Assembly: GCA_934593275.1 (NCBI GenBank)
Contig: CAKTQE010000058.1
Span: forward strand, 1 to 14,246
Direction: 5' to 3'
DNA length: 14,246 nt
Source: an uncultured Oscillospiraceae bacterium
GTDB taxonomy: Bacteria > Bacillota > Clostridia > Oscillospirales > Oscillospiraceae
Made by a program: the position numbers and the translations under genes. This document shows, one piece after another, positions 1-6,235 of this stretch. A model generated the notes under the pieces. The model worked only from the letters and a program-made list of their open reading frames with translations, was not told the DNA's origin and searched no databases. Positions within the stretch are counted from its first letter, which is position 1; every line of letters starts with the position of its first letter.

Positions 1-77
1 AACTTTTTGGACAATGTGCAAAAATGATGGTGTAAACCATGTGATTGCACAAAGTGTAAACCATGTGAGTCTTGACA
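1..77. mobile_element. Probable terminal end of an IS21-type insertion sequence
   Basis: Read leftwards from 77 on the minus strand, the sequence begins TGTCAAGACTCACATGG and carries a 15-bp box, TCACATGGTTTACAC, twice (minus strand of 54-68 and of 30-44; 24-bp period). A TGT terminus followed by internal repeats of the transposase-binding type is characteristic of IS21-family ends. The outer boundary is supported independently: homology to the repeat copy at 1926 starts exactly at base 78. The transposase genes would lie left of the window, so the family call rests on the end alone. Confidence 0.5.
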
Positions 78-143
78 AGATTGCCGCCGCTACAGTGGGG
101 GTACCGTATATCGGGCGATACCATTCATCCGCACAGGTTGTAT
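78..143. repeat. 66-bp direct repeat, left copy (interrupted by the IS end)
   Basis: This is identical base for base to 1926-1991, 1848 bp away. The right copy is preceded by a hairpin arm (GGCGGC) that pairs with the TGCCGCC inside the repeat. In this copy that arm is missing and the IS-like terminus stands in its place. The two copies bracket the lipoprotein gene. Confidence 0.9.
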
Positions 144-148
144 TCGAT

Positions 149-295
149 ACGTGGCGGGCGGCAGGTTGCCGCCCCTACGATACATTTGTTCCGAAATACC
201 GTATTTCCAGCGTATCTATCATCGTTTTGCGTCCGTAAAATGTCAAAAAACGTTGTACGTTATCGTAGGGGCGGCAAATCTGCCGCCCGCCACGT
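149..295. repeat. Inverted pair of REP-like palindromic units
   Basis: The arms 149-182 and 261-295 are reverse complements except for about one substitution and one indel (core ACGTGGCGGGCGGCAG). Each arm is itself a hairpin (GGGCGGCA with TGCCGCCC). The similarity continues outwards, since 121-148 resembles the complement of 296-325. This is the look of a REP/BIME-type or MITE-like intergenic element. No coding potential is evident, and no clear terminator for the gene ending at 336 is seen, though GGGGG/CCCCC around 312-330 could pair. Confidence 0.7.
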
Positions 296-335
296 TCCGA
301 ATAGAACCTGTGGGGGTGAATGATCCCCCCATCGG

Positions 336-1727
336 TCAATACCCAAGCTCCCGGCTGACCACGTTTCCGTCAATGGCGTTCAGGGTCAGCATGGGCTGGG
401 TGGTGTAATTCGTGCCCTTTTCGTTGTAGCCCCATTTGTTGGGGGCAACGTCATACCAATCGCTGGTTCCCCAGAAATCCCAGACGGGGACGATGGTCCC
501 CTGCAAGGAGCCTTTGTCCCGAATGCGCATCAGGGACAGGGAGACCTTGGTGATGTTTACGTCCATGCGGGTCTCCTTGCCGCTGTTTGCGTCTGTTTCG
601 GTAAGGCTGAAGCCGCTCTTCGGCCCCGTGACCACCAGGGGAAGCATGGTATTCGCAATGGAAGCAATGTCTTCGAAAGGAAGAAGGGCTGTAGCGGATT
701 CCTGAAGGATGGGTTCGGTGGAGGGGGCAGACCATTCAAAGGACAAGATGCCGTCTTTGCCTACACACATCCAAATGTACTCCAATGGCCAGTGTACAGA
801 ATCTGCGTTGCCCGATTCAGAACAACGGTAGGCCCAGTATTGGCAGTGGGTCACACCGGTGGAATCCCCATGTTGCTCGCAGACTCCGGAGACAGGAAAA
901 CCGTTGACCGTTGGAACATAAAAGAGGGACCATGTGCCCTTGCGGCTGTCGTCGGTGTTCTGATAAACAGCATCCAGGGCCATGTGGTCAAATCCAAGGG
1001 CCGCCATGAGCCGTTCTGCCTTTTCGATGGCTTCTTCTTTGGAGCAATCACCCCAATTTTCGTTTTCACTACCGTATTTGAATTTTTTCATGGTGACGAA
1101 TGCGTCGGGAGTGAAATATTCGGAGGTGTTTCGAATGCTTACATCATATTCTTCACCGTCTACCGTAGCCTGTCCGCTAATGTGGGTGGGGTCATCAGAG
1201 TCGTAAAAGCCGTGGACAATAAGCTTTTCCTCCGGGGCTTTTTCAATTTCCGCAGTGTAATAGTCGTTCAATTCCTTGCGGCGTTGGGCCAACTGCTCCG
1301 GGGAGCGTTCCGGGCTGTCGGGGTCTGAATTCCATTGGGGAGAATTGATGTAATCCAACCAGTCCCGCAACTCTTGCTTGGTTAGTGTATGGCTGTAAAG
1401 CGGCTCCCCTTTCAAAAACACCTTCAACAGGTTGTCCACATCCTCCTGGGTAAACTCCCTGGGGGTCACAGTGGCGGTGGGGAGGGCCGTCCCCTGCTCT
1501 GCCACCACCTGGGCCTGGGCATCGATGGTGAGCCGCCCCTCCTGGCTGACCCAGTGGCCGGTAAAAGTTTCGGGAAGCAGATAGTCGGTTTGCTCCTGGG
1601 TGCTTTTTTGGAGCAGCATGGCCTGGTTCACACTGGTAGGTGCGGGACTTTCCTGGCTGTTCCCACAGCCAGGAAGCAATGCCAGGGCCAGACCGATGGC
1701 ACAAAGGCTGGATAATCTCTTTTTCAT
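336..1727 (-). CDS. Secreted lipoprotein, DUF6034-like
   Basis: The 463-residue protein has a lysine-rich start (MKKR), a hydrophobic core and a lipobox LPGC with Cys21, so it should be exported and lipid-anchored on the outer face of the membrane. Residues after about 25 are low-complexity and polar, as in a tether. The body is soluble, and the C-terminus (VPVWDFWG, then LTLNAIDGNV and a final GY) resembles clostridial lipoproteins of the DUF6034 type. That assignment is from memory and tentative; no enzymatic motif was recognised. The start at 1727 is chosen over an in-frame upstream ATG because the signal peptide begins there and AAAGGA lies about 9 bases upstream. It sits downstream of the two-component genes on the same strand, separated by a hairpin-rich spacer, so it may be a target or sensory partner of that system. 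Confidence 0.75.
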   Translation of the reverse strand: MKKRLSSLCAIGLALALLPGCGNSQESPAPTSVNQAMLLQKSTQEQTDYLLPETFTGHWVSQEGRLTIDAQAQVVAEQGTALPTATVTPREFTQEDVDNLLKVFLKGEPLYSHTLTKQELRDWLDYINSPQWNSDPDSPERSPEQLAQRRKELNDYYTAEIEKAPEEKLIVHGFYDSDDPTHISGQATVDGEEYDVSIRNTSEYFTPDAFVTMKKFKYGSENENWGDCSKEEAIEKAERLMAALGFDHMALDAVYQNTDDSRKGTWSLFYVPTVNGFPVSGVCEQHGDSTGVTHCQYWAYRCSESGNADSVHWPLEYIWMCVGKDGILSFEWSAPSTEPILQESATALLPFEDIASIANTMLPLVVTGPKSGFSLTETDANSGKETRMDVNITKVSLSLMRIRDKGSLQGTIVPVWDFWGTSDWYDVAPNKWGYNEKGTNYTTQPMLTLNAIDGNVVSRELGY

Positions 1728-1750
1728 GGTGACACATCCTTTCAAAGTTT

Positions 1751-1898
1751 TCCCACCCCGGCGAGGGGGCTGGCACCGTAAGACGATACGGATACAAATG
1801 TACAACGGAATACCCAATGTAGCGGCGATGATTCATCGCCATCCAGCCCCGGCGAGGGGCTGGCTCCGTGAGACGATACAAACATAAATGTACCACGG
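1751..1898. repeat. Two tandem copies of a ~58-bp hairpin repeat
   Basis: Copies at 1751-1808 and 1841-1898 are about 80% identical by eye and 90 bp apart. Both have the core CCCGGCGAGGGG, then a conserved AGACGATAC and AAATGTAC. The second contains a perfect 8-bp stem (1843-1850 with 1856-1863). The spacer between them holds another hairpin, 1824-1831 with 1833-1840. The family is distinct from the 66-bp repeat next to it. On the minus strand all of this would be 5' leader RNA of the lipoprotein gene. Confidence 0.7.
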
Positions 1899-1899
1899 T

Positions 1900-1936
1900 T
1901 CCGGCCCGGAGGGCCGGATGGCGGCAGATTGCCGCC
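1900..1936. repeat. Two adjacent perfect hairpins
   Basis: A stem of 8 bp (1900-1907 with 1911-1918, core CCGGCCC) is followed directly by a 7-bp stem (1920-1926 with 1930-1936, GGCGGCA/TGCCGCC). The second overlaps the start of the 66-bp repeat and is the hairpin broken at position 77/78 in the left copy. Confidence 0.75.
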
Positions 1937-1991
1937 GCTACAGTGGGGGTACCGTATATCGGGCGATACCATTCATCCGCACAGGTTGTAT
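1926..1991. repeat. 66-bp direct repeat, right copy (intact hairpin)
   Basis: This is identical to 78-143. It continues leftwards into an intact palindrome, so it represents the uninterrupted form. It lies between the candidate promoter at 2005-2010 and the lipoprotein start codon. Confidence 0.9.
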
Positions 1992-2004
1992 CCGCTACAT
2001 AGCA

Positions 2005-2033
2005 ATTATAACCTAGTCCCTGGTTCCGGGTGG
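2005..2033 (-). promoter_or_regulatory. Candidate promoter of the lipoprotein gene
   Basis: A perfect TATAAT (minus strand of 2005-2010) stands upstream of the hairpin mosaic, but the -35 position (2028-2033, CCACCC) is poor, as expected for an activator-dependent promoter. An alternative is the extended -10 TGGTATCCT (minus strand of about 2043-2051). Its -35 would abut the TTACCG boxes at 2071. Either start gives a leader of about 280-310 nt holding several hairpins. Confidence 0.4.
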
Positions 2034-2068
2034 GATGAATTCAGGATACCATACTCGCAGGAAAAAGA

Positions 2069-2098
2069 GGTTACCGCCCTGTTACCGTTTGATTACCG
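2069..2098. promoter_or_regulatory. Three 11-bp-phased TTACCG boxes, candidate response-regulator operator
   Basis: TTACCG occurs at 2071-2076, 2082-2087 and 2093-2098, exactly 11 bp apart (minus strand CGGTAA). OmpR/PhoB-type regulators bind direct repeats spaced by about one helical turn. The site lies just after the kinase stop codon and upstream of the lipoprotein gene. A related GGTAACC is found in the regulator's own promoter region (minus strand, about 4173-4179). The assignment to this regulator is inference. Confidence 0.45.
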
Positions 2099-2106
2099 CC
2101 GGCATT

Positions 2107-3462
2107 CTACAGCAGGATCCGGGCGGTGGTGCCGATGCCTTCGGTACTTTCTAAGTCCAGTGTGCCTCCGTGGGCCAGGGCTACTTCCCGAACCAGGGCC
2201 AGACCCAAACCGAAGCCGCCGGTGGATTTGCTGCGGGAGGGGTCCCCCATGTAAAAGGGTTCTGTAACCCGCTGCAAATCCTGGGGCGGGATGCCCCGGC
2301 CACGGTCTTCCACGGTAAAGCCTTTTTCCGTCCCCCGAAGCCAGATCATCCCGCCGGGGAAAGATGCCTTGGCACTGTTTTCAATGAGGTTTACCAGGGC
2401 ACTGCAAATCAGGTCTTTATCCACAACCAATGTGGAAATCTGGCAGTCCGTATACAGGGTGACGCCGTATTTCTGGCAGACAGGCCGGGTCAGCTCCTGG
2501 GCCTGGGCCAGGAGGGCCGCCACATCGGTGGGGACGGGCTGGACTTTGCTTTTCATGGACAGCAGGGTCAGAAGTTTCCTCACCATGGTTTCCAGCCAGT
2601 GCAGCTGGGTATCCATGCTACCGAGCAACGCCTCCTGCTGCTCCTGGGGCAGATACAGGGTTTGCAGAGTGTTGACGTTCAGAAGCAGGGATGTCAGGGG
2701 CGTTTTCAGTTCGTGGGTAACTGCCCGGAGAAACAGGGTCTGTCGGGCGTTCTGCTCCTGGAGGGTGTCTACATGGGTCTCCACCGCCTGGGCCATGCGG
2801 TTAAAGCTTCCTGCCAGAAGCCCCACCTCGTCAGCGGAAGTCTGGGGTACCCGCTGGCCGTAATTTCCGGCGGCGATCCGCTCCGCTGCCTGGGAAAGTT
2901 TCGTAAGAGGCCCCAGGGCGTGGGAAACCATAAAGTACACCGCCCCCAGGCCCAGAAGTCCAATGGCCAGGGCCAGCAGGACGTAACGTCCGCTGAGCTG
3001 CCAGAGCTGCCCCTGAATAAAACTGGCATCCGCCACCAGGTAGATGTGGCAGGAAATGTCAAAGCCCGTGGTGCTTTGGCCCAAAACCAAATAGTTTTTC
3101 CCGCCGGAAGATACCCGCAGGCCCCGGCTGCTGCGTTGGGGCCAGTCCTGTTCCGGGGCAATGGGGGTGGAGGCGGTGAGGCACACCCCATCTACCACCA
3201 GAACACTGCCGGGAATGCCCTGGGCGCGAAAGCTGTAGGTTAGAAAGGCTTCCTGGGCAGGGCCTTTAAGTGCCTCCTCCGGGGCCTTGTAGAGAAGCTG
3301 GGAAAAGCCGGAAACCAGGCTATCCAGGGTCTTCTGGGTACTTTGGGTCAGCAGTTCATAGGACTGCTCCCGTACCTGCCACAGCATGGCCCCCGTCAGA
3401 CTGACCGCCACCAGAAACAGCAGCAGGGCGCACAGCAGGGTCAATTTGAGTTTCAGTTTCAT
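2107..3462 (-). CDS. Membrane sensor histidine kinase (HAMP, HisKA, HATPase)
   Basis: The 451-residue kinase autophosphorylates on His and passes phosphate to the response regulator encoded just upstream. Visible domains: first membrane helix about 8-28; an extracytoplasmic sensing region about 29-158; second helix about 159-180; HAMP about 181-230; HisKA with H250 in THELKTPLT; and the ATP-binding domain with N box NLIENSAKA (358-366), G1 DRGRGIP (386-392), F box EPFY (401-404) and G2 GGFGLGLAL (415-423). All catalytic elements are intact. The start at 3462 is set by GGAGGAACG immediately upstream and by the membrane helix; the 42 codons before it are shadow. The ATG overlaps the regulator's TGA (ATGA), which indicates translational coupling. 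The signal sensed is unknown; the nearby lipoprotein is a candidate partner. Confidence 0.93.
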   Translation of the reverse strand: MKLKLKLTLLCALLLFLVAVSLTGAMLWQVREQSYELLTQSTQKTLDSLVSGFSQLLYKAPEEALKGPAQEAFLTYSFRAQGIPGSVLVVDGVCLTASTPIAPEQDWPQRSSRGLRVSSGGKNYLVLGQSTTGFDISCHIYLVADASFIQGQLWQLSGRYVLLALAIGLLGLGAVYFMVSHALGPLTKLSQAAERIAAGNYGQRVPQTSADEVGLLAGSFNRMAQAVETHVDTLQEQNARQTLFLRAVTHELKTPLTSLLLNVNTLQTLYLPQEQQEALLGSMDTQLHWLETMVRKLLTLLSMKSKVQPVPTDVAALLAQAQELTRPVCQKYGVTLYTDCQISTLVVDKDLICSALVNLIENSAKASFPGGMIWLRGTEKGFTVEDRGRGIPPQDLQRVTEPFYMGDPSRSKSTGGFGLGLALVREVALAHGGTLDLESTEGIGTTARILL

Positions 3463-4121
3463 CGTTCCTCCAATCGGTAGCCCGCCTTGGAAACGGTTCG
3501 GATTTCCTGGGCCAGGTTCAGCTTTTTCCGCAGATTGGCGATCCGCACATCCACGGTGCGGATGTCTCCAAAGTAGTCCTCTCCCCAAATCTCATTCAAA
3601 ATCCGCTGCCGGGAAACCGTGCGGTTCTTGTTTTTCATCAGAATGGTCAGCACATCCAATTCCAGCGGCGGCAGGGAGATCTCCGTCCCGTTTCTGCACA
3701 GCCGCCGGTTGCCGCTGTCCAGGGTCAGATCCCGGAAATGGTAGATTTCGCTCCATTTCCCCCTGCGCCGCAGCACCTTTTCCATCCGCACCATCAACGC
3801 CAGCATGTCAAAGGGCTTGGCAATATAATCCTCGGCCCCGCCCCGAAGCCCCTGGACTTCATGCTGGGCATCCCCCATGGCAGTCAGGCAGATTACAGGA
3901 ATGTCATAGCTTTGCAGCTTGGGAAGCAGGGAAAACCCGTCCATCCCCGGAAGCATCATATCCAGCAGTGCCAGGTCATAGCCGTGGTCCTGTTCCAAGG
4001 CCCGAAAGGCTGTAAGGCCGTTGTCAAACACCGTGACGCGATACTCCGCACACTCCAAATTGAGCCGCACCGCCTGGGCAATGGCCCCGTCATCCTCAAT
4101 CAGCAACACCCGATTTCCCAT
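3459..4121 (-). CDS. OmpR/PhoB-family response regulator
   Basis: The 220-residue DNA-binding regulator is phosphorylated by the overlapping kinase. The receiver domain covers about 3-118, with acidic residues D10 and D11, phospho-acceptor D54 in LALLDMMLPGMDG, T80 and K102 (AKPF). A winged-helix output domain follows, about 125-217, with the typical recognition segment VDVRIANLRKKL and a GYRL ending. Length and motifs are standard, with nothing missing. The start at 4121 is preferred over two in-frame upstream ATGs because GGAGGGG sits 6 bases upstream and the protein then begins right at the first receiver strand. The gene is first in a two-gene operon with the kinase. Confidence 0.95.
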   Translation of the reverse strand: MGNRVLLIEDDGAIAQAVRLNLECAEYRVTVFDNGLTAFRALEQDHGYDLALLDMMLPGMDGFSLLPKLQSYDIPVICLTAMGDAQHEVQGLRGGAEDYIAKPFDMLALMVRMEKVLRRRGKWSEIYHFRDLTLDSGNRRLCRNGTEISLPPLELDVLTILMKNKNRTVSRQRILNEIWGEDYFGDIRTVDVRIANLRKKLNLAQEIRTVSKAGYRLEER

Positions 4122-4146
4122 TGCGTTCCCCTCCGGTTTTTTCTCC

Positions 4147-4180
4147 ATTATACCATAGCTTCCCAAAGGCGGGGTTACCA
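4147..4180 (-). promoter_or_regulatory. Promoter of the two-component operon, possible autoregulation
   Basis: The minus strand carries an extended -10, TGGTATAAT (TATAAT = 4152 down to 4147), with no recognisable -35. A GGTAACC element in the -35 region resembles the CGGTAAC boxes found three times at 2069-2098. The leader would be very short, with transcription starting around 4140 just ahead of the Shine-Dalgarno. Confidence 0.6.
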
Positions 4181-4217
4181 AAATATTATTGTTTGGGCGA
4201 AAACCCGTGAAAACTTC

Positions 4218-4246
4218 TTGCGCTTCTCATGAATCTGAAATATAAT
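4218..4246 (+). promoter_or_regulatory. Promoter of the ArsC-like gene
   Basis: TTGCGC (4218-4223), a 17-bp spacer and TATAAT (4241-4246). The start point near 4253 would leave a leader of about 19 nt with AAAGGAG at 4255-4261. It is divergent from the two-component promoter about 65 bp away. Confidence 0.75.
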
Positions 4247-4271
4247 AAAGCAAAAAAGGAGTGTGGTTCCC

Positions 4272-4634
4272 ATGATCTTTGTTTGCTACCCCAAATGCAC
4301 CACCTGTCAGAAAGCCCAGAAGTGGCTGGACGAACAGGGCGTTTCCTATGTTCTGCGGGACATCAAAACAGAGAATCCCTCTTATGAGGAATTGGACGAG
4401 TGGTATCGCCGCAGCGGGCTGCCCCTGAAACGGTTTTTTAATACCAGCGGCCTGGTCTATAAGTCCCTGGGGCTAAAGGAAAAGCTGCCGGGTATGACCG
4501 AGGAGGAACAGCTGCGCTTGCTCTCTACAGACGGGATGCTGGTAAAGCGGCCACTGCTGGTGGGAGATCACAGGGTTTTGGTAGGCTTTCAGCAGGACAA
4601 GTGGGCACAGGCACTGCAAGAGGAACAGGACTGA
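4272..4634 (+). CDS. ArsC/Spx-family thioredoxin-fold protein
   Basis: The 120-residue protein belongs to the ArsC-like superfamily (ArsC, Spx, MgsR, YusI). The N-terminal FVCYPKCTTC carries a CxxC pair (C9, C12) as in Spx-type redox switches, and the C-terminal half has the conserved segment KRPLLVGDHRVLVGF. Members are arsenate reductase-like enzymes or thiol-stress regulators of RNA polymerase. No arsenic genes are nearby, so arsenate reduction is not supported, and the role here is best called an uncharacterised cytosolic thiol protein. The start at 4272 is chosen over an in-frame GTG at 4263, because AAAGGAG ends one base before that GTG but 10 before the ATG. It is followed after 23 bases by the zinc-ribbon gene in the same transcript. 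Confidence 0.85.
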   Translation: MIFVCYPKCTTCQKAQKWLDEQGVSYVLRDIKTENPSYEELDEWYRRSGLPLKRFFNTSGLVYKSLGLKEKLPGMTEEEQLRLLSTDGMLVKRPLLVGDHRVLVGFQQDKWAQALQEEQD

Positions 4635-4657
4635 CGATCGCGGAAAGGGGCTATTTT

Positions 4658-4912
4658 ATGGTTTGTAGTTGCTGCGGCAGAAAGAAAAGGCTGCTGGATA
4701 TGTTCTATTCATCGGGGGAGGGGGCCAATAAGGTTCAGCTCTGCTCGGATTGTTGGGAAGTTGTGGAGAAAATGGAGTCTGACCGCCAGGGCGGGGAGGT
4801 TGAACTCTATGCCCTCCACCTCCACCAGCTCCAAAAGAAAGCAAAATCCCCAAATCCAGAATTTGAGGGCTGGCTGAAAACCCATTTCCCAGAGGAAGAA
4901 GCAGCCTGGTAA
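4658..4912 (+). CDS. Small putative zinc-ribbon protein of unknown function
   Basis: The 84-residue protein opens with MVCSCCGRKK and has a second knuckle LCSDC: cysteines at 3, 5, 6, 29 and 32 form two pairs about 23 residues apart, enough for one structural zinc site of zinc-ribbon or treble-clef type. The rest is charged, helical and acidic at the C-terminus, with no membrane segment. The start at 4658 follows GAAAGGGG with a 7-base spacer; an in-frame ATG at 4601 overlaps the upstream gene and lacks a site. It is co-transcribed with the ArsC/Spx-like protein and ends at a strong terminator, so the pair may act together in thiol or metal stress. That is inference; I recognise no named family. 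Confidence 0.75.
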   Translation: MVCSCCGRKKRLLDMFYSSGEGANKVQLCSDCWEVVEKMESDRQGGEVELYALHLHQLQKKAKSPNPEFEGWLKTHFPEEEAAW

Positions 4913-4931
4913 AGTACAATTGAAATCTGGC

Positions 4932-4970
4932 AGCCCGACAGGCGTAAACGCTTGTCGGGCTTTTTCCTTT
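4932..4970 (+). terminator. Rho-independent terminator
   Basis: AGCCCGACA (4932-4940) pairs with TGTCGGGCT (4953-4961). The stem extends inwards by GGCG/CGCT to 13 bp with one G-U pair and a four-base loop, followed by TTTTTCCTTTT. It closes the ArsC-like/zinc-ribbon operon. Confidence 0.92.
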
Positions 4971-5016
4971 TGTGGGAGTGTTTTTGCTGCCTACCGAAAT
5001 AGTAGGAAAATAATGC

Positions 5017-5045
5017 TTGACAAATAGAGTCTCATGGTGTATGAT
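5017..5045 (+). promoter_or_regulatory. Near-consensus promoter of the DUF3793-flavodoxin operon
   Basis: TTGACA (5017-5022), a 17-bp spacer and TATGAT (5040-5045). A small palindrome CCTAC/GTAGG (4990-4994 with 5002-5006) lies 10 bases upstream of the -35. Such a strong core promoter usually needs a repressor; see the palindrome at 5053. Confidence 0.85.
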
Positions 5046-5052
5046 ACTCGCA

Positions 5053-5068
5053 GTTAGCAAAGGCTAAC
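5053..5068. promoter_or_regulatory. Palindrome at the transcription start, candidate metal-repressor operator
   Basis: GTTAGCAAAGGCTAAC: a 6-bp inverted repeat around four bases, placed at about +1 to +17 of the predicted transcript, where a bound repressor would block initiation. The GTTAG/CTAAC half-sites recall DtxR/IdeR-type iron boxes, but the half-site spacing is wider than that consensus. It could alternatively act as a 5' stabilising hairpin. The link to iron is inference from the flavodoxin and DUF3793 genes. Confidence 0.45.
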
Positions 5069-5118
5069 CGAAATCTCAAGGATGGCTCCCCCACACAAAA
5101 GCACAGGAGGTTGGACGG

Positions 5119-5247
5119 ATGGAAGTTTTTAGAATACTGACTGCAATCAACGCATTGGCGGCCATTGCCCTGATTTCCATGGGCGTTGTGTCCATTCGCC
5201 ACTGCCTGCGCCGGAGCATTCTCCATGGGAGGAATGGCCATGTCTGA
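5119..5247 (+). CDS. 42-residue single-pass membrane peptide
   Basis: An ATG 8 bases after AGGAGG opens a 42-codon frame: short N-terminus, hydrophobic helix about residues 5-25 (ILTAINALAAIALISMG), then an arginine/histidine-rich tail ending in HGRNGHV. The positive-inside rule puts the tail in the cytoplasm. It overlaps the DUF3793 start codon by 8 bases, which supports genuine translation and coupling. Small membrane peptides of similar size accompany clostridial iron-transport genes, but this one has a single cysteine and is not clearly of the FeoB-associated Cys-rich type. Its function is unknown. Confidence 0.7.
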   Translation: MEVFRILTAINALAAIALISMGVVSIRHCLRRSILHGRNGHV

Positions 5248-5809
5248 AGAATTGCTGGTCCGGAACTGCGCCCCTACGTTGGCGGGACTGAAAACCGGGA
5301 ATTTATTTTCCTGCCCCTATACCTGTCGGGAAGAAGTGCTGGATTTTCTGCGGCGGTTCAACCGCCGGTTGGGCCATAAGGGCATTCGTGCCATCCCCCT
5401 GCGGTTTTCCGGGAAAAAGGCACTGATCTACCTCTACCGCCCGTCCAGGCTGGAGGAGGACCTTTCCAATTCTCTTTCCGGTGCGCTGCTGCGGCAATGC
5501 GGCTATTCCTGCCAGGATGGAAACGGCTGTCTGCGAAAGCTTGCCCAACGGCTCCGGCAGCAGGAGGATTTTCCCCATGAAATCGGCCTGTTTCTCAGCT
5601 ACCCGGCAGAGGATGTGCAGGGCTTTCTGGAACACCGGCCCTGCAAATGTACCGGCTGCTGGAAGGTCTATGGAAATGAGGAGAAGGCCCAAAAAACCTT
5701 TGCCATGTACAGAACCTGTACAAAAATCTACTGCCAGCAATACGCCAAAGGCACCAACATGGAACGGCTCACCGTAGCCGGCCAAACGAACAAGAAAGAA
5801 GGAACTTAA
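5240..5809 (+). CDS. DUF3793 family protein
   Basis: The 189-residue cytosolic protein matches my recollection of the clostridial DUF3793 family: N-terminal NCAPTLAGLKTGNLF (9-23), central ALIYLYRPSRLEEDL (61-75), EIGLFLSYPAEDVQGF (114-129) and C-terminal cysteine-rich CTGCWKVYG (137-145). Cysteines at 10, 25, 135, 137 and 140 could bind metal. No biochemical role is established for the family. Members tend to occur beside flavodoxins and iron-uptake genes, and here a flavodoxin gene starts 3 bases after the stop codon. The start at 5240 follows GGGAGGAA by 5 bases; an in-frame ATG at 5234 is too close to that site and one at 5186 lies deep in the upstream frame. Confidence 0.82.
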   Translation: MSEELLVRNCAPTLAGLKTGNLFSCPYTCREEVLDFLRRFNRRLGHKGIRAIPLRFSGKKALIYLYRPSRLEEDLSNSLSGALLRQCGYSCQDGNGCLRKLAQRLRQQEDFPHEIGLFLSYPAEDVQGFLEHRPCKCTGCWKVYGNEEKAQKTFAMYRTCTKIYCQQYAKGTNMERLTVAGQTNKKEGT

Positions 5810-5812
5810 ATT

Positions 5813-6235
5813 ATGAAAGTTGCAGTTGTATATTGGAGCGGCACCGGCAATACCGAGGCCATGGCCCAGGCCGTTGTGGAAGGCGCGCAAAAAGTCGGCG
5901 CAGAAACAGAACTGTTTTCCGCCGCTGAATTTGACAGTGACAAGATGGACCTGTTTGATGCCGTTGCCTTTGGCTGCCCTGCCATGGGTGCCGAGGAACT
6001 GGAAGATGGGGAGTTTGCCCCCATGTTTGAGGGCTGCGAAAGCAAGCTCTCCGGCAAGAAAATCGCCCTGTTTGGCTCCTACGGCTGGGGTGACGGCGAA
6101 TGGATGCGCACCTGGGAAGACACCTGCCAGAGCAAGGGTGCTGCCCTGGCCTGCGACAGCGTGATCTGCCAGGAAACCCCCGATGACGATGCCCTCACCG
6201 CCTGCCGCCAACTGGGCGAGGCACTGGCCGTATAA
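5813..6235 (+). CDS. Short-chain flavodoxin
   Basis: The 140-residue FMN protein is a low-potential one-electron carrier that typically replaces ferredoxin when iron is scarce. It has the phosphate-binding loop WSGTGNTE (8-15). The two loops that sandwich the isoalloxazine ring follow, FGCPAMGAEELEDGEF (53-68) and FGSYGWGDGEWM (87-98, with the usual aromatic residues). Length and motif order match short-chain flavodoxins of anaerobic clostridia. It is the last gene of the operon, with a Shine-Dalgarno (AAGGAA) inside the end of the DUF3793 gene. The combination of a strong promoter, a start-site palindrome and flavodoxin suggests iron-responsive expression, which is not proven. Confidence 0.93.
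   Translation: MKVAVVYWSGTGNTEAMAQAVVEGAQKVGAETELFSAAEFDSDKMDLFDAVAFGCPAMGAEELEDGEFAPMFEGCESKLSGKKIALFGSYGWGDGEWMRTWEDTCQSKGAALACDSVICQETPDDDALTACRQLGEALAV

Noticed and set aside
4263..4634. GTG start three codons upstream for the ArsC-like protein
   Set aside because: The ribosome binding site ends one base before that GTG, which is too close for initiation; the ATG at 4272 is correctly spaced.
4272..4634. Arsenic-resistance locus
   Set aside because: No arsenite efflux pump or ArsR-type regulator is nearby, and the CxxC start is typical of Spx/YusI-type proteins.
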